Shown here in pieces: positions 50,381 through 63,100 of a stretch of 64,000 nt of DNA. This stretch comes from Hyalella azteca. Taxonomy: Eukaryota > Arthropoda > Malacostraca > Amphipoda > Hyalellidae. A model generated the notes under the pieces. The model saw only the letters and a program-made list of their open reading frames with translations, was not told the DNA's origin and did no database searches. Where the stretch lies: contig NW_025932549.1 of assembly GCF_000764305.2 (NCBI RefSeq), positions 159,440 through 223,439 of the forward strand, in the 5' to 3' direction. Within the stretch, counting starts at the first letter, position 1. Each line of letters starts with the position of its first letter. Made by a program: the position numbers and the translations under genes.

Positions 50381-50535
50381 TGGGCCGTATAATGTATAAT
50401 AAAAAAAATAGCGAAACGCCGGCGTTTTTTCAAACCCCCCAATCACAGAAAAATGTCTGTCGCTACGTGTACTCAGGCCGCTACGTGTGCTTAGGCCGCT
50501 ACTTACAATTGAGCGAGTTTTGATGAAACGGCCCT
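50381..50535. mobile_element. MITE-like element, copy 5
   Basis: The left end TGGGCCGTATAATGTAT and the right end GAGCGAGTTTTGATGAAACGGCCC resemble those of copy 3. The interior shares CCCAATCACAGA and two to three CCGCTACGTGT-type units. The inverted ends are diverged, so the element is old. Confidence 0.72.
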
Positions 50536-53500
50536 GGTCTGGCCAAACAACTTGTTCAACAGTTCTTAGCTCATTGAACATCAGAGCCTGTGGACACTGC
50601 CTACAAGTGCTTAATCGCCAGACGTCTGTAGCAAAGAGTGTTCCGGGTGGGCGCAACTTTGAACTGCACGTAAATTAGGACTTTGCTTTGACAGAGTGGT
50701 AGTTATTGACAGTTTCAGCATCGCAAATCCTTTTCTTGTGCTGTTAAGGTGTTGTGCATCATTTTTTCTTTCATGTAAAAATACTGCTAGAATCCACAAT
50801 TTCACATGCGGATGCAGCTTCACTTCACCCTGATATTGTTCTGCATTCTTTGAAAAGTTTTATTATATGTTTAGTGTACTTTCATTAAAAATAATAAATG
50901 GAGATCGTACCATTGAATCAAACTGTTCGGTTAATTCTAAATGACACACTCTATGTTTAAAAAATTCTTAAACCAGTAATAAAGCTACTTAATTTAAATG
51001 AGACGTATCCGTTTCGATTGATATTGATGACGTTGACTCAATTCTAAAGAAAGGCAAACTTTTGTCGAAAGGCCTGTTGTTTTGTGGCCTTTCGAATTCC
51101 AAGAGATCCGAATATTAATAGCCACATTGTTGACGCATCAGATTTTTGGGGATTTTGAGAGAGGCGGAAAGCAGAATTCTATCAGCATCACATTTCTGCG
51201 ACTGCAAAATATCTTCTGTCCATAACATACTGGGCCCATAATTCTCCTTCTTTGGAATACGATGGATTTTACAGAATCGTATCCCTTTGGCTCAGTTTCA
51301 ATGTGTTATTAATAGTTAACTTCATCATTTTAGTTTTGTCAAACCATTCATCACACGAGACTTGTCTTGGGTTTGAAGTGAAAATTTTAACTAAAGCTTC
51401 CAAAAGTTCATGAAAACCGTGCTTGAATAAAAAAATTATGTGTAAGCTTGCGTTTCAATTTTGTGCAACTAGAGTTACTAGACACTCATTCAGAAAGCAA
51501 AAATAAAACGTAAAATTCTTTCGCCGAACTGAATTTAAAGCGGCTACATGAGCCATATTTGCCGCCCTCTCTTCGATTCTTGCCGAATGCCGACCTTCCT
51601 GAGCAGATCACTCGGCCTCAGTTCTCTTGTTGCTGACTGACCACAAATTGAGTTCTCCTCGCTATTGCCGAATTATTTGAGTTACCCGTGAAACTGAAAG
51701 AATTTTATAATAATTCTATTATAGTTCTCCGAAATTTTATTGGTTCTTGGCTTAAATGATAAGCGTTATTAGCTTATACTGAAATCTTATCTTACATTTT
51801 TCTTATTAAATAAATAAAAATCATGTAACTGCACCGATAGTTTGTATTCATATTTCAAAATTTGTACTGGGAGATTCAACTGTAAATCTCATAATGATTT
51901 TCTGCAGGTATTGCGTATCGTTGATGAGATTCGTAATGAGTCCTCCATCATCAACGTCTCTTTCATTACGATGACTACTTTGGTTCCATTGAGAACTTCC
52001 TCTTAAAGTTTCTCACTGCCGCTGGGAACAGCAAAAAGGTTCCATCGCCATCTACTTCGTTGTAACTTTTGGAGATTCGTTCCCCAGACTCCGTTTCACG
52101 AACTTTGTTCGTCCAACGCGCGAATTTGAGGACTTTGGGTAAATGGCAACTCATTGCGCTTCAATTATTTTCATCATTAAACACAGTTATTATTTCTATT
52201 ACAATCATTGTTTAAATAAGAGACGAATTCAACAGAGATGGTAGAGTTATTTTCGCTTCTGCTACGAGTCGTCGTAATTGATTTTACTTCAATTTCTGTA
52301 TTATTCGCTTTCTTGCCTCTATTGCTCGCCTGTTTGTTGAAAGTTCAATAACAGGGACGGAACACTTCAGAAATCTAACGCGAAATGTCTTACGTTTCTA
52401 TTATGCGATGTGTTTAGTAGAATTATCATGTTCGTACATTAAACTTCCTCTTCACAGTTGCAAATTTTAGTAGCAAACAAATTAAAAGTAAAATATCGTA
52501 TTAAATGGAATATACACGCATGAAAAAAGGCCATTATGGAGTTTAAATAACTTGTGTACACGTTTCTAATTAAATCGAGCTAATTAATTCTAATTCGAAC
52601 ATAATGTTTTGTTTGAATAATAATTATGTTAAGAAATAATTATTAACGATGCTTCAAAAGCTAAATTTTACTGGGCTTGAGTACATGATCAGCTTTTTAA
52701 TTACAGCTTCCCACTAACTTGAATTTATAAATAAAATTAGACTTGAGTATTGAATATCTCATTTTGGTTTTGAAGTGGCCAGATGGCAATTGTTTTCGGT
52801 TTTAAATCTTTCTGAAATTTATCCTCGTAATTATCAATTGGAAAAACATCTTCCATGATTTGAGTATCGAATTATTTTATTAATTGGATTGCCCACGTAT
52901 TGGAACATTTCCTTACAAAGACTAGCATTTTGAACAAAAAAATGCATTTTTAAATTATATCAATAATTATTCCCGTGTGATTAACCGAATTGTTAATTTT
53001 TTAAGGTGGAAGCGTTTGTCTCTGACACCATGCGCTGCTATAATGACCTTAGACATGAACTGTTGGTTGGCATATCTTTAGATTTGGTTCTTGTTTGCGA
53101 CATGAATTTTTAATTTTTTATGACGATGCATTCAGGTTATTCAAGAATTTCTTTTAGGCAGTTACTATTTAAGTCTCTCAATTCAATGAATAAACAACGA
53201 AAACATTATGATCGTTCGCCAGTTATCACTTTGCGATCGGTATCATTTAATGAATATATCCATAATTAGGAAAATTGTGTGAATAAATATACAGGATGAT
53301 TCTTGAAAAAAAAATCAATACATTCATCTTTGCGGCTATAAAGTATACTTATATCTTATATATTCTTATATTTCTAACATTTTCTCGGTTCGCTGAACGT
53401 GAACGAACGATATTCAGCCGCCTGTCACTGCGCATACAACGACCCGAGGCTCTCCCGGAATGCAGTAGCAGAGTCCTGAGCGCTCGGCTCGTGACCTGGC

Positions 53501-53642
53501 GATTGCAACCTAGAATGCCTTGAGATCATCTAGACATCTGAGGCGTTATTCATTTGTACTAGAATTCCCTCCCTGCCCAACTAAAATATGTTTTGGAATG
53601 TAGACATGATTCCTTAAGAAACGTACCTACAAAACCACTTAA
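50536..53642. other. AT-rich non-coding stretch
   Basis: Open frames up to 75 codons, unassigned. No repeat family member was recognised. Confidence 0.45.
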
Positions 53643-53707
53643 TGACACTAATCATATTCCCTTATATGACACTAATCATATTCCCTTATATGACACTAAT
53701 CATATTC
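53643..53707. repeat. 24-bp tandem repeat, about 2.7 copies
   Basis: TGACACTAATCATATTCCCT starts at 53643, 53667 and 53691. The unit is eight codons long, so the overlapping frames at 53.6-54.0 kb begin with repeated peptides; they are not taken as genes. Confidence 0.96.
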
Positions 53708-54660
53708 TTGTTGGTGTCTCGAATACAAAATATTGTATCGCATCCGATATTGAAAGAACTCAGTCTACTGCATTTATCTTCTATGTATATCCGCATGATA
53801 CGTTCAGCTTATTGCACTCTAATTATGATTATTAGTTACCAGGGACGAGAGACTTTGGTTCTGAAGCCTTGTATTAAAATTCTGTCGCAGATGAACCACC
53901 TAATTCATGTGAATCATGAAAGCAGAATAATTTTATATAAATTTTATTCCGACTTCTCGTTCAACCAATTGCACCGAGAGCATTTACTCAATGATGGAAT
54001 ACATGAACATGAATAAGTTTTCCAAGGGGAAATCAGTAGTGAGGCGCTGAAGAATTTATAATTTATTTTACGTTAAAGACTTTCTGCTCCTTTTTAATTT
54101 TAATATTTCTTGCACTTAACTCACGAATGTAATGAAATCCTAAAATATTTTTCAACGCTCAAATAAAATTTGGACTATTAAACATTGAAAAAAAAAAAAG
54201 AAATTTGAAGAATGGATTTCTGGAGAAATCGCATGCAACTATCCTATGCGACAATCGCCGAAAACCAACATTTTTCCAGTAAAAATTCCTCCTCAAAATC
54301 CACTAACAAATCATTTCAAGCGACTAACTTAGAAGCTTTTACATTTTAAGTTCATGAAGACTATCGATTTATCAAAAATTAATTGAAACCTAAAATTTAT
54401 TTCGGAAAATTACTGTATCTTATTTGGTAATTAAATATCGTTTAAATAATGAAACGTTGGTGATTCAAGTTTTTTTTTTGTAGAAGGATCACAATACGCA
54501 TGTGGTGTTCATGCAGGTAATTTTACGCTTTGGCCGTTTATATCTCACTGCTATTGCGTCCCTGGGATATAATTTTGTCTAATGCCAGGTTAAGAACTAC
54601 TGAGGCACTGTACTGCCTCAGTAGAAGGTCAAGCTGTGAATTTTTCTTAACAAACATTTT

Positions 54661-55139
54661 CTGACCTCAAACCTTCTTTACAACCCTTTTCTTACCTCAA
54701 ACCTTCTTTACTAACCCTTTCTGACCTCAAACCTTCTGTGCAAACCTTTTCTGACCTCAAACCTTATTTACAAACCTTTTCTGACCTTAAACCTTATTTA
54801 CAATTCTTTTCTGACCTCGAACCTTCATTACTAACCTTTTCTGACCTCAAACCTTCATTACTAACCTTTTCTGACCGCAAACCTTCTTTACAATTCTTTT
54901 CTGACCTCAAACCTTCTTAGAAACGTTTTCTGACCTCAAACCTCCTTTACAATTCTTTCCTGACTTCAAACCTTCATTACTAACCTTTTCTGACCTCAAA
55001 CCTTCATTACTAACCTTTTCTGACCGCAAACCTTCTTTACAATTCTTTTCTGACCTCAAACCTTCTTAGAAACGTTTTCTGACCTCAAACCTCCTTTACA
55101 ATTCTTTCCTGACCTCAAACCTTCTTCACAAACCTTTTA
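54661..55139. repeat. 30-bp minisatellite, about 16 copies, with higher-order structure
   Basis: The unit is CTGACCTCAAACCTTCTTTA plus CAAACCTTTT. Blocks 54811-54959 and 54960-55108 each hold the same five monomer variants in the same order (149 bp), with only two differences noticed. This shows a duplication of five units at once. The 10-codon unit gives a small repetitive open frame at 54738-54920. Confidence 0.96.
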
Positions 55140-56485
55140 TGTCTGCCTCTTTGGGGTTGCTATTGATGATTCTTGTATTTTATTCGTCGTGCGGCACACA
55201 TGTTTAAGTAATTGTTGTTATTCGATGAATGTGGAGCTTGGATGAAAATATGATCAGCTGCTGAAATATTGAATGATTTCTACCTTGGCTGGCGTTTGTC
55301 ATCTTCTTGATTAGAAATTTATATGCTCATAACTAGTAATTAGTTTTTATTATCTGTAAATATCATTTAAAGTTCAGTGGCAGTCGATCGCGCCGTAGAA
55401 CCTTTTTATACGAGGGCGCTGAATACCGTGGCTTGCTGGTAGAGGGTATCAGACGAACTTATAATAAATTAATAATTGTTATTATTCTGTTGCTCAACCT
55501 TTCCGTTTATTGAATAAGTTAAAAATTTATCGAATAGGCTTTTGATTGTCACAATTATTTATTAACTTGAATGAAACCTTTATTCGATAAACTTCATTTC
55601 TACAAACCGCTCATCACCTTTTCATTAATTATCTAGAGAAGGTTTCGATAATGTTGCCTATTTTTTTTACCTGCGCTTACGTCTTCCTATAAAAAGGTCA
55701 ATAATGAATTTTTTTCTCATCTGTCATAACTTGGGGCATCCATGTTTAGGTTTAATTTAAGGCCATAGTAGCGTTGAGAAGCTGTTGATTATCAATTTTT
55801 TGACCACTGCAATAATAATTAAAGTATGTGATCACTGACAGCCGCGCGAGGCCTTGTAAGGCGCTTATGTCGACAGTGTGACGCACTCAGGAAGAAAAGA
55901 GTAATTTAATTCTTGCTGTTTTATTAGCAAATTTTTGTTGGTTATTGAGAGCTTTAACGCTGACTGGACTGCGAGCTCAATTTGTCCTCCGTCAGAAATG
56001 TTACGAGTTTATCAAGCTCGAATTTAATGTTACATGTTACATAATTTAATGTTACAGTTTATCAAGATCGAATTTAATTCTTCCTAATATTTGTTGCTCC
56101 TCAATTCGCTAAGGTTGGGCATTGAACACAGAACACGGAGCATATTTCAGACTTTTACTTAATTTTGCTTGAGTAGAATTCAAGCTCTGATTTTATTCTC
56201 TCTTTAATTTGCTTCCCAAACCAATTAAAAAATATATAAACGTTTGCTCATCATCGTCTATAATCGCGAATTTTTGGGTATAATCTTCATCAATATGGGA
56301 ATTGTAATTGGCAACGCTCGAATAATCCCAAGCGATTCATGTGCTTGTGGGTTTTAGTTCATGAACAATTGTTCAGTTAATTAGATATGCTCGCATGCTA
56401 CAGAACGATCAGGTAAATCACACCTCGTGAAATACGTCTACTTAAGAGTATCTTGGCTGATACCGTTTTTCTGGTCCTATTCGAT
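55140..56485. other. AT-rich non-coding stretch
   Basis: A short duplication of ATGTTACA..TTTATCAAG (about 56000-56080) was noticed; nothing else. Confidence 0.45.
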
Positions 56486-57179
56486 ATGCATCTCACCAAC
56501 TGAATGTGTGTCTTATCATGTTAACATGCATCTCACCAACTAAATGTGCGTCTTATCATGTTAACATGCATCTCACCAACTAAATGTGCGTCTTATCATG
56601 TTAACATGCAACTCACCAACTAAATGTGCGTCTTATCATGTTAACATGCATCTCACCAACTGAATGTGCGTCTTATCATGTTAACATGCATCTCACAATA
56701 CTGAATGTGCGTCTTTTCATGTTAACATGCATCTCACAATACTGAATGTGCGTCTTTTCATGTTAACATGCATCTCACCAACTGAATGTGCGTCTTATCA
56801 TGTTAACATGCATCTCACCAACTGAATGTGTGTCGTATCATGTTAACATGCATCTCACCAACTAAATGTGCGTCGTATCATGTTAACATGCATCTCACCA
56901 ACTGAATGTGTGTCGTATCATGTTAACATGCATCTCACCAACTGAATGTGCGTCTTTTCATGTTAACATGCATCTCACCAACTGAATGTGTGTCGTATCA
57001 TGTTAACATGCATCTCACCAACTAAATGTGCGTCGTATCATGTTAACATGCATCTCACCAACTAAATGTGCGTCGTATCATGTTAACATGCATCTCACCA
57101 ACTAAATGTCCGTCGTATCATGTTAACATGCATCTCACCAACTAAATGTCCGTCGTATCATGTTAACATGCATCTCACC
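56486..57179. repeat. 40-bp satellite-like array, about 17 copies
   Basis: The unit is CATCTCACCAACTAAATGTG plus CGTCTTATCATGTTAACATG. Every unit contains the perfect 12-bp palindrome CATGTTAACATG. Variants (CTTATC/CGTATC/CTTTTC, AAATG/GAATG) are distributed along the array; two adjacent units have CACAATACTG. It is the largest array in the window. Confidence 0.97.
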
Positions 57180-58270
57180 CTACGGCAGGGTTCAGATTCA
57201 GGTTGAAACGATATGTGCCTTGAGGCATAACGAGGCAGTTAAAGTCCATCATTTAAGCTGCGCTCTCGAGATAACTGCGTATCGATTAGGTCTTGCCGAA
57301 GTGCATTATATCATTGACTGTTCATAAATCTCTAAGGGGGCTCATAATTATTAAGGGTCTCTGGCGCCGTGTATTCACTGTACATTTTTGTTTATTAGAA
57401 TTTCCTGGGGTAGTTAATCAGCTAATTTTTTCAATTTTATGTTTTTTTTTTCGGTCACGTGACTTCCTCACAATAATGCAGCAAAATAACGAAAAAAGAC
57501 ATACCATTATCCTCTGAAGTTTTTCATTTAATCGTTTCAGCGCTGTAAGTGAAGTGTCAGTATGAAATATGTCTGTATTTTAAGAATTTACAAGAGTATT
57601 TGCATTCGGCAGTATTGCTAGCTGGTATAATTTTATTGAATCTAGCCCCATCCGGCCATCCCTATCAAAATTTTTAGTTGGTGGCGACCCTGAATTAGGA
57701 ACCGCCTAGAACTCGTAACGTAAACCGAACGTAAATCAGTTTCTCTGTGCATGTCCGTTTTTTGGTCCACATATCGGTCCCCGAATCAGACAGCTACCAG
57801 AGCCTGGTGAGGGGACTGAGGGGATTCTGCCAACTCTTGCCCCACTCTCAGGAGACCATAAAGTCGGCAAGGAGGTTCTGACTAGTCGCTGATTGCGATC
57901 AGTTGGCCAACTGACGCCAACTGACCCAGAACAACTCTAACGCGAACATAGCAACTCTGGGGCAGAGGCTGAAGCATACCCCGAATTTTGTTAGGGATTT
58001 TAATGGAAGTTATTTCAAAGTTATACTATGCACGCCGTTGTCAGTGCATGTAATGGAATTATTTTGGCGTATATTTACATATTTGCAACTAATTCTGGCA
58101 ATTATATTGTCCGGAATGAGAGGCATAGAAGTTGGGACCAAAATAAGGATAGTTTCAATAATTTACCGCCTCACCCGTGCGGGAACAAATTTGTTAACAA
58201 CATATTCATTAGATTTGTTTCATAGTAAAATAGGTACGTTGTAGTACCTATTGTGCCAGGTATTGTGTTA
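57180..58270. other. Non-coding stretch with a possible LTR-element leader
   Basis: At about 57675-57700, AGTTGGTGGCGACCCTGAAT resembles the LTR end plus primer-binding site of invertebrate Ty3/gypsy elements, and 57.7-57.98 kb is GC-richer than its surroundings. No gag or pol follows and no paired LTR was identified. Confidence 0.3.
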
Positions 58271-58864
58271 TACAGGGTGATTCGCGAAAACTGCCCGATT
58301 TGAAAGCAGATTAAAGAAAAGAAATAGTAAAGATATCATTATAATATAAATTTATTGAAAAAGAAATTACCTGAATTTTTGTATCACCTAGTTTTATAGA
58401 TGACGTCGGACAAATGACGGCTCCCATTGTCAATGCATTCAGTTAGTAAATTTTTGAAGTTCCTTTCATCTCGCTGAAGCATATTTACGGGCATGGTGGC
58501 GATGGCTTGACGTATGTCGTTCTTCAAATGAGGTAGGGTCCTTGGACTGTAATTGTAAACAATTGATTTAAGAAAACCACATGATAAAATCACACGGAGC
58601 CAAATCGGGGGATCGGACCGGCCAAAAAAGGTCACCTCTCAAGGAGATAAAGCACTCGGCGAAATATTGTCTAAAAAAAGAAATACGCTTCGACAGCAAA
58701 CGAACGCAGCTCACTTGTCCAATGCATAGTGGCAACTGACTAGGCGGGTCACAAAACTTCATGACCTTGCATTTCATGTGAAATTTTCGCTGCCCCTTTG
58801 TTCGACGACATCTGGCTGCTTAGAGCGAAATACAAAACAGGAAGTTTTCGTGAATCACCTTGTA
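58271..58864 (-). mobile_element. Internally deleted mariner-like transposon with terminal inverted repeats
   Basis: The ends are CAGGGTGATTCGCGAAAACT (left) and, inward from the right, CAAGGTGATTCACGAAAACT, with TA on both sides, the target duplication of the Tc1/mariner superfamily. On the minus strand a helix-turn-helix start (MHWTSELRSFAVEAYFF) is followed, after a deletion and phase change, by the C-terminal catalytic piece with RSPDLAPCDF. The remaining tail (TLPHLKNDIRQAIATMP, HLSDVIYKT) is in another phase. The first two catalytic Asp residues are lost, so the copy is non-autonomous. Confidence 0.88.
58384..58777 (-). pseudogene. Truncated, frameshifted mariner-like transposase
   Basis: Two overlapping minus-strand frames carry the C-terminal third. 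Upstream is ISLRGDLFWPVRSPDLAPCDF, which includes the final catalytic Asp of the DDD triad; downstream is the NDIRQAIATMPVNMLQRDER tail. They are separated by a frameshift near 58.57 kb. The central core with the first two catalytic residues is deleted. Confidence 0.85.
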
Positions 58865-59996
58865 CCTATTAGCTCTTGCTTTTAAACACGGTATTTTTAC
58901 CTGCTTAGAAAACTTGGAGCCTTTCAATCAATTGAAAAATTATTGTTGAATTTTTTTATTGTTACAGAGGGCTTTTGTGTCCTGTACGCAGGTGCCATGC
59001 TCTTCAATGCAGCTTTATTATATCAATTGAGACTAGCAAGTACTTGAGAATTATCTTCTTAAATTTTTCATTTCCACTCGTCTGAAGAATATGATGATTT
59101 TGAAATTTTTTTCATCTACTGCAGAATTTACATCATTAGAGGAGATTAGCTGCGATATCNGCCGTATGTTCTGAATGTATGTGTGGGTAACACGTATACA
59201 CGTATTGTGGCCTGACTGTTTATGGGAGTTTTATGATCCAGTTTTTTCTTTTGGAAGTTAAATCGTTCATTCGTCATTTTTCTGATGAAAATGCCGATGA
59301 TTAAGGATGGGATGATTTGAAGAGTCTGACAAATTTTTTCTATAAAGATGATGTTTACCACTGAGGTAATATTTATTCAATTCAATAGTTGTTACCGCCT
59401 AGAAAGATTCCGTTCATTTTGTCTGATTTCCTGGTTAATTTGAAATTTACTTTCGAAACTAGAGAAATTGTTTGAACAATTGTTTGAAATTTTTTTCTCT
59501 TTTTATTGAAGGTTTCTTTATAAGTCTTACGAGTAGATTTCTTAGATGAAGGCTCAGGTTGTGGTGTTCATTACTAATGCTATTTATTGCACACATATTA
59601 TGTCATTACTAATGCTAGTACTTCTAATGGAGACTCCGTCATGAGCGGTCTGTCTGACACACAGTTCTTTCAGTGACGGATTAGCTTTTCTTAAATTATC
59701 TCATGAGCTCATATTATTTCTTGAGATTGTGTTGATCATCTTAGAGTATTACTTTGCTGCTCTTGAATTATTAGTAGTCTTGTTACAAGGGTTACTCTAT
59801 AGTTTATACTTGATAGCTTTTCATTTTGTGGTTTGTAAATAAATCAACATAATAAATTTTTAATTTGTAGTAGTAGGAGAGCGAATTAAACTATCTGAAA
59901 GAATGTAGTAAATTCGATCTTGGAAAACTCATACGCAAGGTTAAACCTGTCTTGGCATTAAAGTTTACGTGATGAAAGGGTAAATGCGTTTTCTTT
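58865..59996. other. AT-rich non-coding stretch
   Basis: An N lies at 59160 without neighbouring adapter sequence. A TCATTACTAATGCTA duplication lies near 59570-59620. Confidence 0.45.
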
Positions 59997-60145
59997 TTAG
60001 CGCATTTTCTCATTTATGAAAAAAAGGCGCTATTGTGCTCGCCATGTCCGTCCGTCCGTCTGTCCGTCCGTGATTTCACGTTTTCGTCGACGAGAAAATG
60101 CGCTCTCTGTCACTCACTGCAGTGAGTACTGAGTTATATTTTTTA
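59997..60145. repeat. Dispersed 150-bp repeat, copy 2
   Basis: Clearly similar to 40558-40710. This copy has GCGCATTTTCTC at the left and GAGAAAATGCGC at about 60092, a perfect 12-bp inverted repeat flanking GTCCGTCCGTC-rich sequence, and the same ACTCACTGCAGTGAGT palindrome to its right. Confidence 0.9.
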
Positions 60146-63100
60146 TCCTTTGTCTACGGATACATTCACCGTCGTCAATGTTATTCGTACCTAATGATTT
60201 GGAAACGAGAAATCCCGTCAGTCCACACAATGGGTTACAAATTGCCTGTGGATGAGAAAAATGTCGTCATTATTCTTCTACGAATGGTTGTGCGAGGGTA
60301 AATAATTTATGCAGCCTAACTAATTAAACTTGTACTTGTTAAGTTGACGTGTTCGGTAAATAAATAATGAATTTGCTAAAATCAATTTCTCGCGATAATT
60401 TTGTGTGGTACGTTGTTGTCTTTGACGAAGTTCTTGTTGTATTTTCCTTGCGGTTGCAGTGCCGAGAAGCATTTTGCGTAATTTGGCCCCATGGTTAAGT
60501 TTTTTTAGATTTAAGGAATTTTGATCATCAAAATGAGCCGGCATTGTTCCAATGAATTTATTTAAGCACTGCTGTCGCCACGTGTGTGATCTTTCTCGGT
60601 TCCGATTCTAACGGTAATTGCTCCTTATTTTGTCTTTAATGATTATTATTATTATCATTATTATTATGAATACCTATTGGTTGGGGTTGGAAACGCATTT
60701 CGATATTTACATTGACGATATACAAGGCGAGAGTCCTCGAATAAGTTGATATGGTTAGTCAAATCTAGTTAGGTGGAAAATGTATAATTCTTACGCGTTT
60801 TANGTGGTGAAAATTCTAAACGTAAAATGAAATTATTTCTAGGGCCTAAAATAAGAAAGTCAATAAATTTATTCGGTTTCATTCCCTAACACTGCACTTC
60901 TCATTGGAGCGTCCGAAATACATGATGAGTGAGACACAGACGTTCATTGAACAAGCAGCCTCTTTTTATTTTAAGTATGTTTAATAGTTAGATCTCAATT
61001 GAATTTTTTAAACGCCTAAGACCGTAAAATTTGCGTTCCAAAAAATTCTCTACTGTGACGCCGGCTTGTGCTCAATAAAAATGCAGTGTATGGATAAAAG
61101 ACGAATCTGTAGGAAATGCAGTTGGTTAAAAAGGCTGTAAATTTTGTTCGTGTACTGAGTCACTCTCATTCCATGGGTTCCAGAATACCATTTGAAAATC
61201 GAAATATTATTTATACAATGATCCTCAAATGGTGAAATTTTCCTGTTTTCTCATCCTGGTAAGAAAAAAATTTGTATCATTTCTAAATTCATTCTCTATG
61301 TTTTTTCATGACAGTACCTATCTGCTAGAATAATTCTTTCTTCTTCTTTTGTAATATATTGAGTCTGTTCAATTTATCAAATCGTCTTGGTTTATTCCCT
61401 CTTACATATTGTACAGGAAACAATTGCACGGGATCTGTGAAAAAAATTGTATATCTGCAGAACATTTATCATCGGAGCCACGGTGGGGCGAGGGAGGAAA
61501 GGAAAAATTTCCAGCACGTGGGGTCGACGCACTGAACCGCAAAAATCGGCAGAGCGATTTTCTTTGGATAGGAAACAGACGAAGCAGTGGAGTTTACTCG
61601 GCGCACAAAGACTTGGCCTTGGCTTGGTAACCTGAGAACAAATGCTCTCTTTTCCTTTCTGGGCTCCCAAAGTTAGCTGCGGCTTTCTAGTCTTGCTCGT
61701 CTTGACATCACCAATAATCTATCCAAAGCAGACGCCTTGCTCAGGCACGGCTGTTGACGAAGTCAAGTGGAAAATGGAACCTCTATAGGTCCCTTGCATC
61801 CAGGCAATACTGAAAAGAAATGCTGCATTTTTTGTGGGTTTCAAAGCGGCTTTAGATAGGTTGTGAGATACTCACGCGCAGGTGCGAATAATTCTTGACA
61901 ATAGCCGTCAACTTGATGTATTGAGTAAGCAATCAGCCTATTTTACGAGCCGTTATTTACCTCAGCGGTTTTCATTTGCAGACATCCAGTCAATTTATTG
62001 AATAAGTATGCACAAAATTATGAATTTTCTTTAGCCTTTTCGTCCGATTGATACGAGTATAAATCTCGGAAATTTGCATTGGTAATCCATGGACCGCTAA
62101 AAACTTTCCCAGCCATCGAGCATCTGAAGTGAACTGCAGTGAATATCTTTTTCACTTCGCAGTCAATTGACTGCTCGTAATCGAAAGCATCTTGGAACGT
62201 GACTTGAATACTTAGAGGTGATCTGCATTTTCCTGCAGTTATATATTTGCGGTTTTGTGTAAAATAATGGCTGAGGTATTTTCGCATTAGTTGGCTTCCG
62301 TTTTTTTTTGTGCCGCTCACTAGAACTCTTTGCAGAAATTTGGTTGGGCGTAATGCTTCGGCATTCTCTGTTTCTTTATTCGTTTTACGGATAATTTACC
62401 GTTTTTGGATCAGTTTTTTCTTGTGTGGTCATTAACCACCACAACGGCCAGCTCTGTGGGGCTGCTAGGCCTATTTTCCAACGTTTTATAAGGCATCGGC
62501 AAACTGGCGACCGCTGAGGCAGAATTTTATCCCTTCTGATGAACGGCCGAGACTGCGCTGTGATAAGGCTCTTCAGAACAATTTTGTACTTCAAAAACTT
62601 ACCTGTGAAAAATTTGAAATGCGCAGTTTTTAAGTTTAATTTTTAGCATGAAACGTAAGAGCTAGTTCTTTCCTATATATAACGTATATCACCTTCAATA
62701 GTCATGCTTCAGTAAAATGTTAAAAATTACAGTTTGCATATAAACCAATAACTTATGGACGTCGAAAATTGAATTAGAATATCATGAGCACGTATAGGTA
62801 ATTATATCATTGAATTTAACTGAGAAGGTGTAGGAGCGTTTCTTTGGCGTGTTTACTATGCGGTTTTTATGAGCTACTTTGAGTAAATTATTGACAATAA
62901 ATATATTTAGAAATAAGTTTTTGAAACAATAGCAAAAACTGCACACAATATCTGCACCCCCTCTTTGAATTTAACATTTTGTGATGTCAAATGGTGTAAT
63001 GTGTTCCATAGTTTCAAGAGATTTATATGTTCTTTGTTTCGATGACACGTTTCCTGTTTCAAGCTCGGAAAGTTTTTGGTGCTCGGTGTGTGGCAATTTC

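Noticed and set aside
53593..54016. Overlapping frames of 80 and 124 codons
   Set aside because: They begin in a 24-bp repeat and continue in AT-rich DNA with no domain.
54738..54920. 60-codon frame with a repeated Phe-Ser-Asp-Leu-Lys-Pro peptide
   Set aside because: Entirely explained by the 30-bp minisatellite.
56486..57179. Regular repeat array considered as a CRISPR array
   Set aside because: The units are contiguous 40-mers without unique spacers, and the host is an animal.
62018..62320. 100-codon minus-strand frame
   Set aside because: Composition looks less AT-biased than the flanks, but there is no recognisable domain and its length is within chance expectation.
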